From a virus, in IMG/VR virus record IMGVR_UViG_3300023108_000060, positions 1 through 40,625 of that record: 40,625 nucleotides of DNA; one strand, given 5' to 3'. Position numbers and translations under genes: made by a program. Positions 1 to 8,294 of this stretch are shown in pieces. Position 1 is the first letter of the stretch, and each line of letters starts with the position of its first letter. Under the pieces are notes generated by a model that did not search any database, was not told the origin of the DNA, and saw nothing but the letters and a program-made list of their open reading frames with translations.

Positions 1-304
1 CTAAATAATCTGCTGTGTTTGTAAGCCCAACATTTGCCCAAATGCAATATACACCAGCAACAGGAACTGTATAACTAGCACCAAGCGTTGAGGAGTTGTC
101 TAAGCCACCCCCACGACTTTCTTCAATCGCATCAAAATATACTGGCTTATCTGTTCCTGCGATTGCGCTTGTTGCAACACCAGCATATCCTCTAAAATAA
201 AAATAAGGAACTTGAGGTGTAAGAATATGTCCAGTGCTATCAATGCTAATCGCACTAGTCCCAGAGGAGTTCTGGATGTTGTCTACTTTTAATACTGAAG
301 TCAT
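1..304 (-). CDS. Short tail-fibre accessory protein, jelly-roll (C1q-like) type, N-terminal part
   Basis: First 101 codons of a gene cut by the window edge. ATG at 304 follows AGGAG by a good spacing, 9 bases after the upstream stop. The N-terminus (VLKVDNIQNSSGTSAISIDS) closely resembles that of the neighbouring 186-aa protein, suggesting a shared docking segment. The rest ends in a TVPVAGVYCIWANV stretch typical of C1q/TNF-like phage fibre heads. If the contig is circular, the frame continues without a stop into 40625-40510 and the protein has 139 aa. Role inferred: virion surface adhesin or fibre tip. No catalytic motif is visible. Confidence 0.75.
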   Translation of the reverse strand, partial: MTSVLKVDNIQNSSGTSAISIDSTGHILTPQVPYFYFRGYAGVATSAIAGTDKPVYFDAIEESRGGGLDNSSTLGASYTVPVAGVYCIWANVGLTNTADYL

Positions 305-313
305 CCTGTTCTC

Positions 314-874
314 CTATGCTTCATCTGTTTGATAGGTCATCTGCAACATAATCGTTGAACTACCTGAACCAAAAAGACCATTTGTTACAAGGGCGGCAAC
401 ACTAGTACCATCCGCATAAACAAGATTTATTGTTTTTGTATTATAAGAGGCATACCCCATAGGGGTATATCCTGTAGCAAAAGAAGCCCAACCATTAAAA
501 TAACCAACAACGGCACTTGCATTATAATTTGTAAGATTTCTTACTTTAAACGGCAACCCAACTATAGTTACATTTTGTCCTGTTGCGCCACCGTTTGTAT
601 AAGTTAAAGTGCTGGGGCTACTTAACATAATATCAACATGAACTGTATCACCTATTCTAACATACTCACCTATTTGAAACGCATAAGTCCCACTTAAAAT
701 TCCTGCGGTAGGGTCGGTTGCCGCAGTTGAGGAATACTCAGGCGTAAACGTGCCAGTCCTATAAAATGCGCCTGTGCCTACTTGAGGTAAGGCTACGTTA
801 CCACTACTATCAATCGTAATAGCATCTGTGCCGTTGGTGTGTTGGAGCGTTTCAACGCCTAATATACTTGCCAT
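314..874 (-). CDS. Short tail-fibre accessory protein (186 aa)
   Basis: Begins with a segment (LQHTNGTDAITIDSSGNVAL) that matches the start of the next gene downstream, then a glycine-, threonine- and asparagine-rich beta-type sequence without cysteines or enzyme motifs. Such composition is usual for phage fibre and adhesin domains. It lies in a co-directional array of seven short fibre-like genes after the T7-type tail fibre. Receptor binding is inferred only from context. The C-terminus (TIMLQMTYQTDEA) looks like a closing beta strand. Confidence 0.7.
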   Translation of the reverse strand: MASILGVETLQHTNGTDAITIDSSGNVALPQVGTGAFYRTGTFTPEYSSTAATDPTAGILSGTYAFQIGEYVRIGDTVHVDIMLSSPSTLTYTNGGATGQNVTIVGLPFKVRNLTNYNASAVVGYFNGWASFATGYTPMGYASYNTKTINLVYADGTSVAALVTNGLFGSGSSTIMLQMTYQTDEA

Positions 875-884
875 TGATTATCTC

Positions 885-1391
885 CTATTTAGCTATTTCT
901 AAGAACATTACTGATGAAGGTGAGCCAGAATAGCCTGTAGAAGCTGACCTATTTACAATTAATGTTCCACCACCTACTGAACCTTGACAAACTACAGTTA
1001 CATTACTTCCATCAGTATTTTCCACACTTGTAATCATTGTAGAAGGCATATACCCTACATTATTCAAAGAAGTAGCACTATAAAAAGCATGAGTAGCATA
1101 AGGGGCTGTTCCTGTAGAAAGAAAATCAGAGCCGTTTATTACCCATTTGTAATAACAATAATTGTTATTTTCACTATCTAAGTTAGCTACACCTTGTATA
1201 AGTATTGTACTGTTTGTTAGCTTTGGTGTATAAAAACCAAAATCTAAATCATCAGCCCAAGCCGTAGCACTAGACCTAGTAGTTTGGGCAGTTATTTGTT
1301 TTACTTCTGCACCTACAATCATCCCTGCTGGAAGTGTTATAGTATTACCAGTAGTCTTTGGATGTATTTCATCCACATATAATTTACTCAT
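885..1391 (-). CDS. Short tail-fibre accessory protein (168 aa)
   Basis: N-terminus SKLYVDEIHPKTTGNTITLP is a further variant of the short docking-like segment in this array (Leu-x-Val, then Gly-x-x-Ile-Thr). The body is rich in Asn, Thr, Ser and aromatic residues. It ends in a beta strand (SSVMFLEIAK) comparable to the ends of the other jelly-roll members. Virion surface role is inferred from composition and position. The plus-strand frame over 984-1181 is a shadow of this gene. Confidence 0.7.
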   Translation of the reverse strand: MSKLYVDEIHPKTTGNTITLPAGMIVGAEVKQITAQTTRSSATAWADDLDFGFYTPKLTNSTILIQGVANLDSENNNYCYYKWVINGSDFLSTGTAPYATHAFYSATSLNNVGYMPSTMITSVENTDGSNVTVVCQGSVGGGTLIVNRSASTGYSGSPSSVMFLEIAK

Positions 1392-1862
1392 CTAAACCAC
1401 CGTAAACGTGCCGTTAATAGTCAAGGTAACGCCACTCCCTATAGTAAATGCACCAGCCACCATAGCGTTCTCATCAGCCGCTATAGTCACGTTGCTGGTA
1501 AGAGTAGTGTCGTTCACTCTGATTGCGTTGTTCTTCATAATGCTGGATGACATCTTGTTGATATCCACTGAGCCATCTACAGGCGTTACAGTGTTACCCA
1601 CCTCACCTAGAGCCACGATAAAGTCAATCACATCGCCTGTTACTAGGTTCTCGCTGAAGGTAATCGTTGAGCCTGACACTGTGTAAGCATCGTTAGGGGC
1701 TTGAATAACACCATTGACAGATACAATAAGCTGTTCAGCAGTAGCTGGTTTGAAGTTTGCACTGCTGTACTGCATTGTGTATGCGGCCTGACCGTTTACC
1801 ACAGTGATGCCGTCTAGCTTTTTGAATTGCCCACTAGAGGGGGCTATACCTATGTATGGCAT
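1392..1862 (-). CDS. Short tail-fibre accessory protein (156 aa)
   Basis: Starts MPYIGIAPSSGQFKKLDGI, a form common at the start of marine phage fibre proteins. It then carries a module shared with the 302-aa protein upstream: a YTM segment, an IVSVNGVIQ strand, YTVSGSTITF, then a short D-x-I-x-F strand and a PVDGSVDINKM linker. The second half is a small beta domain ending VTLTINGTFTVV. The shared module suggests duplication and head swapping within the array. Function (adhesin or fibre part) is inferred. Confidence 0.75.
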   Translation of the reverse strand: MPYIGIAPSSGQFKKLDGITVVNGQAAYTMQYSSANFKPATAEQLIVSVNGVIQAPNDAYTVSGSTITFSENLVTGDVIDFIVALGEVGNTVTPVDGSVDINKMSSSIMKNNAIRVNDTTLTSNVTIAADENAMVAGAFTIGSGVTLTINGTFTVV

Positions 1863-1871
1863 TTACTTCTC

Positions 1872-2405
1872 CTATTGAGCATCTGCTAAACGAATAAATG
1901 TTGCGGCACTTCTGTTGTAATCTGTATCGCCATAAATACTGCTACCAACAAGGCTTTCTACATAAAAACGACACCTAAAAGTAGAAGCGTCTGTTACATT
2001 TACTACAGTATTAGAACTTGCTGTGTAACTTTGACCAGCACTACCGCCAATTGCTTTTGCTAAAAAGTCATAAGTAGAACCGCTATCTTGGCTAATCTGC
2101 GTTCCCATGACTACAGCGTTGTCACCAGAACCAGCAGTTCCTTGAAAGTAAGCAAATATTTGATAAAGCCCTGTTTCTGGAAATGTAAATATTCCACTGG
2201 AATGAGACATAGCTGTGCCTAGATTGGAAAAAGAAGCATCGTCTTGTTGTTCCCAATTATTGATGGGAGTTTCGTCTGTATTGTATGTGCCTGTCATACG
2301 CCATACATCAACCATAGTTATACCCCCAGCACCACTCACAGTACCAGTGAACGCATAGGTATCAGCGAGGTTCATGCTTTCGGCTTGTATTTTTGATAAT
2401 GCCAT
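1872..2405 (-). CDS. Short tail-fibre accessory protein with C1q-like head (177 aa)
   Basis: I use ATG at 2405 (MALSKIQAE), preceded by GAGG at suitable distance and overlapping the upstream stop as TAATG; a longer upstream frame has no good ribosome site. After a short N-terminal segment (KIQAESMNLADTYAFTGTVS) comes a jelly-roll-like domain with a FPETGLYQIFAYFQG strand and a C-terminal AATFIRLADA strand, the layout of C1q-like phage head-fibre domains. Inferred to sit on the tail or fibres and contact the host surface. Confidence 0.72.
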   Translation of the reverse strand: MALSKIQAESMNLADTYAFTGTVSGAGGITMVDVWRMTGTYNTDETPINNWEQQDDASFSNLGTAMSHSSGIFTFPETGLYQIFAYFQGTAGSGDNAVVMGTQISQDSGSTYDFLAKAIGGSAGQSYTASSNTVVNVTDASTFRCRFYVESLVGSSIYGDTDYNRSAATFIRLADAQ

Positions 2406-3313
2406 TATGCTATCCTCACTATAGATAAAAATGTACAACGTGCATTAGTACTGCCAGAAGGAGCAGTGCCTGTTAAACTTCCAGCGTGTTCAGTAATTAT
2501 CCAATCAACAATGTTAGTTCCTGAGGTATTAACATACCCTTGTAATTGAATTTTTGTTGTAGCGGTGGTTGCTTTGTAGATAAAAGTGCCACTTAAAGTT
2601 AAAGAGCCAATTTCGTCAGATACACTATCTTGAACGTGTGCGCCAGAACCATGTGTGACTGAAAAGTTTGTGCCATCTTCAGATATTCTTATATATGCTG
2701 CCGCATCAACTATAGATTCTGCACCTAAATCTTCACAACGAAGTCCAATGCTGTAAGAAATTAAATAAACACCATCACTGCTATCAAGAAGATACGCATC
2801 ATTTGCGGAATCAAAGTTTGATTTAGTATCATACTTAACAGTACCACTACCCCCAAAATCTACAGTTGCTTTGACATTATCTGATAAACCAGATTGAGCC
2901 GTTGTCAAATCAACGTGAAAGTATTCTTTACCAGACTCAGTAATTTGCCCAGTAACATCTAATGTCCCACTTATAGCTATGTTTGTATCTAGCTTTGCAG
3001 ATGTCACAGCACCACTAGCCAGCTTGCCTGTACTTACAGAACCATCAGGCGGTACTACAGTCTGCAATGCTTTGCCCTGATAGATAACGTAGAAGTCATC
3101 TGTGCTTGCCACGTTGCCTGTCATGCTCAGTGCAGTACCAGCCACTGTGTACGCAACGCCAGCTTCCTGACGCACATTGTTTACAAACACTTCAATCTCT
3201 TGAGCATTGGCTACAGCATGGGTCAGAGTGTAAGACGCACCGCCATCACCAGTGATGGTCTGCTTGTCCATTGAGGAGTATGCGTTTGTAGTTTGATTTC
3301 CTACATATCCCAT
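2405..3313 (-). CDS. Tail-fibre-like protein with C1q-like head (302 aa)
   Basis: The largest of the short fibre-like proteins. Residues 1-100 hold the module common in marine podovirus fibres: TITGDGGASYTLTH, EIEVFVNNVRQEAG, YTVAGTALSMTG, DDFYVIYQGKA, then PDGSVSTGKL. A jelly-roll-like domain follows, with DGVYLISYSIGL near residue 185 and CTFLSIVRIA at the very end. The first module recurs in the 156-aa gene at 1392-1862. Inferred distal fibre or adhesin component. Confidence 0.78.
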   Translation of the reverse strand: MGYVGNQTTNAYSSMDKQTITGDGGASYTLTHAVANAQEIEVFVNNVRQEAGVAYTVAGTALSMTGNVASTDDFYVIYQGKALQTVVPPDGSVSTGKLASGAVTSAKLDTNIAISGTLDVTGQITESGKEYFHVDLTTAQSGLSDNVKATVDFGGSGTVKYDTKSNFDSANDAYLLDSSDGVYLISYSIGLRCEDLGAESIVDAAAYIRISEDGTNFSVTHGSGAHVQDSVSDEIGSLTLSGTFIYKATTATTKIQLQGYVNTSGTNIVDWIITEHAGSLTGTAPSGSTNARCTFLSIVRIA

Positions 3314-3323
3314 TGCTTACTCC

Positions 3324-3659
3324 TTATGTGCTAATGTCATCAACAGCAGATACCCAGCAGTCTACTGAACTAGCTGTATCTGATTTAATCCATAGTCTGT
3401 CACCAGACTGGACTACAATCTTTGCGCCACCATCAAGTACCTGTAGCGCACCGCCAGCAGCGATAGGCGCACCTTTGACTAGGTAGATATCGTTAGTACC
3501 ATCGTTGATGTAGCAATCTACATTGATGGCGTTGTTTGTAATGTTTGTCATGTGGATACCTACAATCGTATCGTAGCTATCAAAGTTAGCCCCATCAGGA
3601 ATATCTGCGGCTGAAGTGCCTACGCCCTGTAGGGTATATCGTCTAAAATTCTGTGCCAT
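3324..3659 (-). CDS. Conserved small beta-rich virion protein (111 aa)
   Basis: Compact beta-rich protein: IHMTNITNNAINVDCYINDG, DIYLVKGAPIAAGGALQVLD, GGAKIVVQSGDRLWIKSD and a closing VDCWVSAVDD strand. I recognise this pattern from small structural proteins next to fibre genes in marine T4- and T7-like phages, but its precise role is not known to me. It lies directly between the T7-type fibre gene and the fibre-like array, so a connector or decoration role is inferred. Confidence 0.7.
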   Translation of the reverse strand: MAQNFRRYTLQGVGTSAADIPDGANFDSYDTIVGIHMTNITNNAINVDCYINDGTNDIYLVKGAPIAAGGALQVLDGGAKIVVQSGDRLWIKSDTASSVDCWVSAVDDIST

Positions 3660-3673
3660 AATTATTCCTTAAT

Positions 3674-4903
3674 TTATAGAGCCACGCTCATGGCTATACT
3701 GAAGCCAGCAGTAGCAAATGTGCTAGTATCCACTGCTTCCACATTGTTCCATGCTGAACCATCGTAGTATCTTAGTTTACTTGTGGTGGTATCAAAGTAT
3801 AAGTCACCAGCAGTCAGAGGGTCTCCATCATTATCCACTGTTGGCGCACTACTCTTACCGCCCAGATATACATCATCAAAGCTGTCTAAATGTGAGGCCG
3901 CAAGTTCTGCATAATACTTAGCTGAGTAGTTAGTACCTTCTACAGCAGTGTTAATGTCAAAGCTTGCCCCACCACCAATAGCCCACTGTTTAGATGAACC
4001 GCTTGTATTAGCCACCTGTGCGCCAATGGCGTACTCTTTGGCTGAATATTCAGTACCATCTACAGTAGCTGTAGTCTTAGTAGCCCATTCCTCAGAAGCA
4101 CCACCGCCTGATTGATTAGTAACACCTGTGCCACCTGTAGCCCATGCTTTAGATGAGTAGCCAGTAGCATCTACAATACCATTTGTCTTTGTTGCCCACT
4201 CTTCAGCTTCGTCAGCAAATCCACTAGCTTCACCAGCTTTAGTTGTAGCTGTTGCGGCATTAGCTGATGCGTTCTGAATGTCTGTGATATTTGCAGCGTT
4301 AGTATTTATTGAAGCTATGTTAGTAGCGTTTATGTTTACATTAGCAATATTTGTAGCTACAGTACCAATGTCTGTAGCATCGGCTGCAACTGCTGTAACA
4401 TCGCTAGAAATACCTGCAACAGTTGTGACATCACTAGAGATACCAGCAACAGTGTTGATGTTAGGTAGGTTCGTAGAGATAAACTGCTTGTTTACAGCGT
4501 CTGTGTTGTCTACAGGGTCTGCAACATTCTTAATAATCTTACTCTGTGCATCCCACTTGTCATCACTGTCAAGGGTAATACCATCGTTAGACTTGTCCAC
4601 AGCTTCCTGTGCAGCGTGGAAGACCTGAATGTTACTATCATCCAAGTCTTCTTCAGTTAGTACTGAGCCAGATGCAAAGTCTACTGAACGTGCTGTAAGG
4701 TCTGTAGTTCTCCGCACCTGCACAAGCGTACCTGTAGCAGGGGCAGAGGTTAATTGTACACTAGCAGCAGAAGGAAAAGTAAGGCCAGTTTCAGCCACAC
4801 CGTCTACTGTTACACTGATTTCAGAGTTATCAGTGAAAGTAAAAGGGATAGCGAAAGTGTCTGTCGTATTATCCCCTGTATAGTTTTGATATGAAAAAGC
4901 CAT
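3674..4903 (-). CDS. T7 gp17-like tail fibre protein (409 aa)
   Basis: The N-terminal 130 residues (YQNYTGDNTTDTFAIPFTFT, then VQVRRTTDL, LTEEDLD and FHAAQEAVDKS) are the T7 tail-fibre N-terminal domain that attaches to the tail. A long stretch with repeated GISSDV and TNIANVN units at about 155-215 suggests a coiled or beta-helical shaft. Three similar EEWATKT / SAKEYAIG-type units at about 235-335 precede a small C-terminal domain containing GDLYFDTTTSKLRYYDGSAW. T7 gp17 has 553 aa, so this fibre is short and may depend on the downstream array for receptor contact. A putative phage promoter lies just upstream. Confidence 0.88.
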   Translation of the reverse strand: MAFSYQNYTGDNTTDTFAIPFTFTDNSEISVTVDGVAETGLTFPSAASVQLTSAPATGTLVQVRRTTDLTARSVDFASGSVLTEEDLDDSNIQVFHAAQEAVDKSNDGITLDSDDKWDAQSKIIKNVADPVDNTDAVNKQFISTNLPNINTVAGISSDVTTVAGISSDVTAVAADATDIGTVATNIANVNINATNIASINTNAANITDIQNASANAATATTKAGEASGFADEAEEWATKTNGIVDATGYSSKAWATGGTGVTNQSGGGASEEWATKTTATVDGTEYSAKEYAIGAQVANTSGSSKQWAIGGGASFDINTAVEGTNYSAKYYAELAASHLDSFDDVYLGGKSSAPTVDNDGDPLTAGDLYFDTTTSKLRYYDGSAWNNVEAVDTSTFATAGFSIAMSVAL

Positions 4904-4927
4904 TGCTTATCCTTTTGTTTAGTCCAT

Positions 4928-4941
4928 GATGTAACTTTAGG
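4928..4941 (-). promoter_or_regulatory. Putative phage RNA polymerase promoter (phi17 position)
   Basis: Minus-strand CCTAAAGTTACATC directly behind the stop of the gp16-like gene and 25 bases before the tail-fibre ATG. It is one of five co-oriented copies of the same motif, each between transcription blocks. T7 has promoter phi17 at this place. Promoter function is inferred from repetition and position. Confidence 0.7.
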
Positions 4942-7900
4942 TTAGTTAGCAAATTCGTTTGCAACACCGTTCAGAATTTGTCTAGCACCATACAATGATT
5001 GTAAGGGTAGTATTCTTAGTAAGGTTCTATATTCAGTTTCAGTTAAATCACCTTCCCATACATTTTTACCTGATTGCATCATAGATTGAGCAATAGAGAA
5101 AGCAGGTGGGGTAATAGCATAAGTGTTACCATTCATAGCCCCTGTTGTAACTTGTAACAAGTAGCTAAACAAAGATGCTGCTCCTATCTGAGATAAAGCA
5201 CCAGAAGCCCACCTTGAAGGAGAAAGGTTATCACGTACATATTCATCTGCATCACTACGTCCCTGTGCGTTCAACTGTACACGAGCAGCATACATAAGAC
5301 CACCCATCATAGCAGCAGATGTTAAAATCTTAGCAGCAGTCATATCGCCACGTGCTAGACGTACACCTAGTCTCTGACCTTGTTGCTCCATAGAAGCCAT
5401 CGTAAAGCTAAGAAACTGAAAGAATGTACGCCCAAACTCACTACGCATAAACGCATTGGTAGAGCCTATGTTAGCTTCCTGTACGTTCTGTCTAGCATCT
5501 TTAAAACCAGAAGCCTCAAAAGCATCTCGCACTTGTTTAGGCCATTGCTTTAGATTAAGCCGCTTGATAGTGCCGTTTGGTCTTTTCTCTACAATGTTAC
5601 TACGCATTATAGTCTGTATATTACGTGCCATATCTTCGCTAAGTCCTAGCTGTTGACGCTTAGTAACAGAGAAAGGTAACTTACCGTCAGCAGACTTTAA
5701 TGCCCATTCATTAACGTAGTGGTGCATACTCATTCTACGAAGTACTTGTGTTACGCTAGTCAAACCTGACCAGTATGCTACAGTCTTCTGCAAACTTTGA
5801 CCAGCTTGCATTGCTCTAGCACCAAAGCCTTTCTTATCAGCCCAAGCACGTTCAGGTGATATGGTTACACCTACGTCATCCATATCATAACGTGTTACAT
5901 TGTTCCACTTACCTAAAGCAACTTCTTCACCTAGACCAAAAGCGTCAATGAGTTCTACCATCAGAGGGTCATTCTCATCTAACTGACCTTTACTCATCTT
6001 AGTAAGTAAGTTGTTGTACTCAGGAGCAGACTTAAGAATAGTCTTGAACGAATACTCAAACAGTACGTTGGTCAACTCCATCAGAGCAGACATACCAGAC
6101 ATACCCATATTGACAGCAAAGCTGTACGCTCTGAAGCCTACATTAAGGTCACGTGTTCGGTTGCTAATGTCTTCTCGTTGAGGTAGTCTACCAGTAATCC
6201 CATCATAGATAAACTCTAAAGCATCTAGTTCGCCTTTTAATTTCTCTTTATCTAATGCAGGTGCTGCCCTGATGTCATCGTTAATTTGCTTTACTAGAGA
6301 TTCCCAGCTAGAGTTAGCAGCGTTGGTATTAATACCATTACGAGCAAGCCCGATAGCACCTGACAGTTGAAATACATAACTGTTAAACAACTGCTCTGCG
6401 TCTTGCTCTAGTAGGTCATTGAAGCTGTATTCCTCAATACTACCGTCAGCATTACGTAAAGGCATCCTAGCACCTTCGTTAAGAACCATGCGGTTTCTTG
6501 CTCTCTTATGTGCTTTAGGAATGTTTGTACGAGTTAATACCTCTGTTAAGTCATCAATCTCATCTTCACCAAAACCACCAGCACGAAGGATATCAGCAAG
6601 GTCTTGAAGGTTCATCTCGTTAGCACCAGCATGACCCATCTTACCAAGCTTGGGGTCAGTGATAGACTTAGTGTACGCCATAGAGATACGCTTGATGTAA
6701 TCAGCTACCTGTTTAGGTGTACCCTTACGTCTACCATTACTACGTTTGATAAGCCAGTTCTTGACATTCTCTTCAATGTTAGGCTGACCTTCTCGTATTG
6801 CTTTTTCTACAAGCATGGCTATCTGGTCATCAGCGTCATCACCTAATCTTACACGAATAGCTGCAATCTGGTCATCGTTAAACAAACGTGTCATGTAGTT
6901 CTTGTTAGCGTTTAACATATCTACGCTAAAACCTACTACATCTTCTGCTACAGCTTCTTCAGCTATTTCTCGCTGTAGTTTCTTTACTGCTTCACCTGCC
7001 TTTTGTACTTCAGGGGCTACGTCAGTATCAATACCACGTACATAACGAGATAGAGCAGCATTAAACTCTGCTACAGATAGATTTGTTCTCTTTTTCCATA
7101 ATGCTTGGGCATTAGGTAGTATTTCTGACATTCTGCTTCTGTATTTTAGCTGTAGTCTTTCAGCTACTTCAGACGCAGATTGGTTATTAGTTTCTAGTTT
7201 ACCACCCTTGTACCCTGCACTATTTTGAGACAGTAACCTAGCTGCGTAACGTATACGGCCTAACTCAGAGTTAGCTGCACGTGCGCCTGAAGAAATAATG
7301 TTACGAAGACCGAACATATTAAAACCAGCTATCTTAGGTATAGCTTCTACTTCTTCTTTTGTGGCTTCGGTAGCTGCTTTGCGTGTGGCTATAGTAGGAA
7401 TACCATCCACAGCATCAATCAGTTCAGTACCTTGTAGTTCCCTATCTATTAGCTTAGTTGCTAGGGCATCTACGTTATACTGGTCATGGAATAGTCGCTC
7501 GTTAGGTGTCAGTTCTTCTCCCCTTGCTACTTTAGCAGCAATACGAGAACGATGCCCTGCTCTTATAAATGCAGTAGTAGCGGCATCCAAACCACCACTA
7601 AGACCTGCACCTATACCTGCCGCAATCATAACGTCATGTGCTTCAATATCATAGCGATACTTAGCCCTGATAGATTCAAAAGCTGCCAGTTCAGCACCAC
7701 CTAATGCAGCAACCTTTGCGGTGCGATAGGCGTTACGTCCCTGCTTACCTGCACCTACAAGGAAAGCACCAACGCCAGCAGCAGGTGTACCTAAAGCACC
7801 TACAGTAGCACTTGTTCCAAATATAGCAGCCCATTCAACAGGGTCAAACATTACTGCTAATGCTGTAGCTGCTACACCTGACCATCCATCCTGATTTATT

Positions 7901-8292
7901 TGCTTTAGGTTATTCTGTGTACGAAGAAAAGATTGTTGTGCTAGTTTGGCACTAGAGTACCCATTTACTTGAGCATCCTCTAGCACCTCGCGTACAGCCC
8001 GACTATCTTCTAGTCCCTCTGTTAAGTCTCTCACCAATTCTGGTGTAAACTTATCAATAGGCTCACCTGAAGGTGCAGTAATCCTATCTATATTATTAAT
8101 GACTGTGGGCAGTACCCACTCTTCTTGTATTGCACTGCCCAAGCTAGTAAAGAACTTTGACTTTTGGCTATCAGCCAATAGCTGCTGCTTTAAAAACACA
8201 GACTCATCCATGTTTGTGACGAGAGGTAAAGCCTCTACGTCAGCAGGAGCAATGTTCAAGCCCTCAAGCAAGTTGTTTTCTAGCGTTGCCAT
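4942..8292 (-). CDS. Internal virion protein, T7 gp16-like (1116 aa)
   Basis: Very large protein between the gp15-like gene and the tail fibre, the place of T7 gp16, which forms the ejected core channel through the cell envelope. Visible features: hydrophobic, Ala/Gly-rich segments around residues 140-240 (FLVGAGKQGRNAYRT, AAGIGAGLSGGLDAATTAF), long charged helical regions in the middle and a C-terminal FFQFLSFTMASMEQQGQRLG region. T7 gp16 (1318 aa) starts with a lytic transglycosylase domain. I see no such domain here; lytic domains sit instead on the preceding gp15-like protein. Ends immediately before the phi17-like promoter. Confidence 0.85.
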   Translation of the reverse strand: MATLENNLLEGLNIAPADVEALPLVTNMDESVFLKQQLLADSQKSKFFTSLGSAIQEEWVLPTVINNIDRITAPSGEPIDKFTPELVRDLTEGLEDSRAVREVLEDAQVNGYSSAKLAQQSFLRTQNNLKQINQDGWSGVAATALAVMFDPVEWAAIFGTSATVGALGTPAAGVGAFLVGAGKQGRNAYRTAKVAALGGAELAAFESIRAKYRYDIEAHDVMIAAGIGAGLSGGLDAATTAFIRAGHRSRIAAKVARGEELTPNERLFHDQYNVDALATKLIDRELQGTELIDAVDGIPTIATRKAATEATKEEVEAIPKIAGFNMFGLRNIISSGARAANSELGRIRYAARLLSQNSAGYKGGKLETNNQSASEVAERLQLKYRSRMSEILPNAQALWKKRTNLSVAEFNAALSRYVRGIDTDVAPEVQKAGEAVKKLQREIAEEAVAEDVVGFSVDMLNANKNYMTRLFNDDQIAAIRVRLGDDADDQIAMLVEKAIREGQPNIEENVKNWLIKRSNGRRKGTPKQVADYIKRISMAYTKSITDPKLGKMGHAGANEMNLQDLADILRAGGFGEDEIDDLTEVLTRTNIPKAHKRARNRMVLNEGARMPLRNADGSIEEYSFNDLLEQDAEQLFNSYVFQLSGAIGLARNGINTNAANSSWESLVKQINDDIRAAPALDKEKLKGELDALEFIYDGITGRLPQREDISNRTRDLNVGFRAYSFAVNMGMSGMSALMELTNVLFEYSFKTILKSAPEYNNLLTKMSKGQLDENDPLMVELIDAFGLGEEVALGKWNNVTRYDMDDVGVTISPERAWADKKGFGARAMQAGQSLQKTVAYWSGLTSVTQVLRRMSMHHYVNEWALKSADGKLPFSVTKRQQLGLSEDMARNIQTIMRSNIVEKRPNGTIKRLNLKQWPKQVRDAFEASGFKDARQNVQEANIGSTNAFMRSEFGRTFFQFLSFTMASMEQQGQRLGVRLARGDMTAAKILTSAAMMGGLMYAARVQLNAQGRSDADEYVRDNLSPSRWASGALSQIGAASLFSYLLQVTTGAMNGNTYAITPPAFSIAQSMMQSGKNVWEGDLTETEYRTLLRILPLQSLYGARQILNGVANEFAN

Positions 8293-8294
8293 TA

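Noticed and set aside
2027-2040. GTGTAACTTTGACC similar to the reverse of the promoter motif
   Set aside because: In the middle of a fibre accessory gene with only partial identity; taken as chance.
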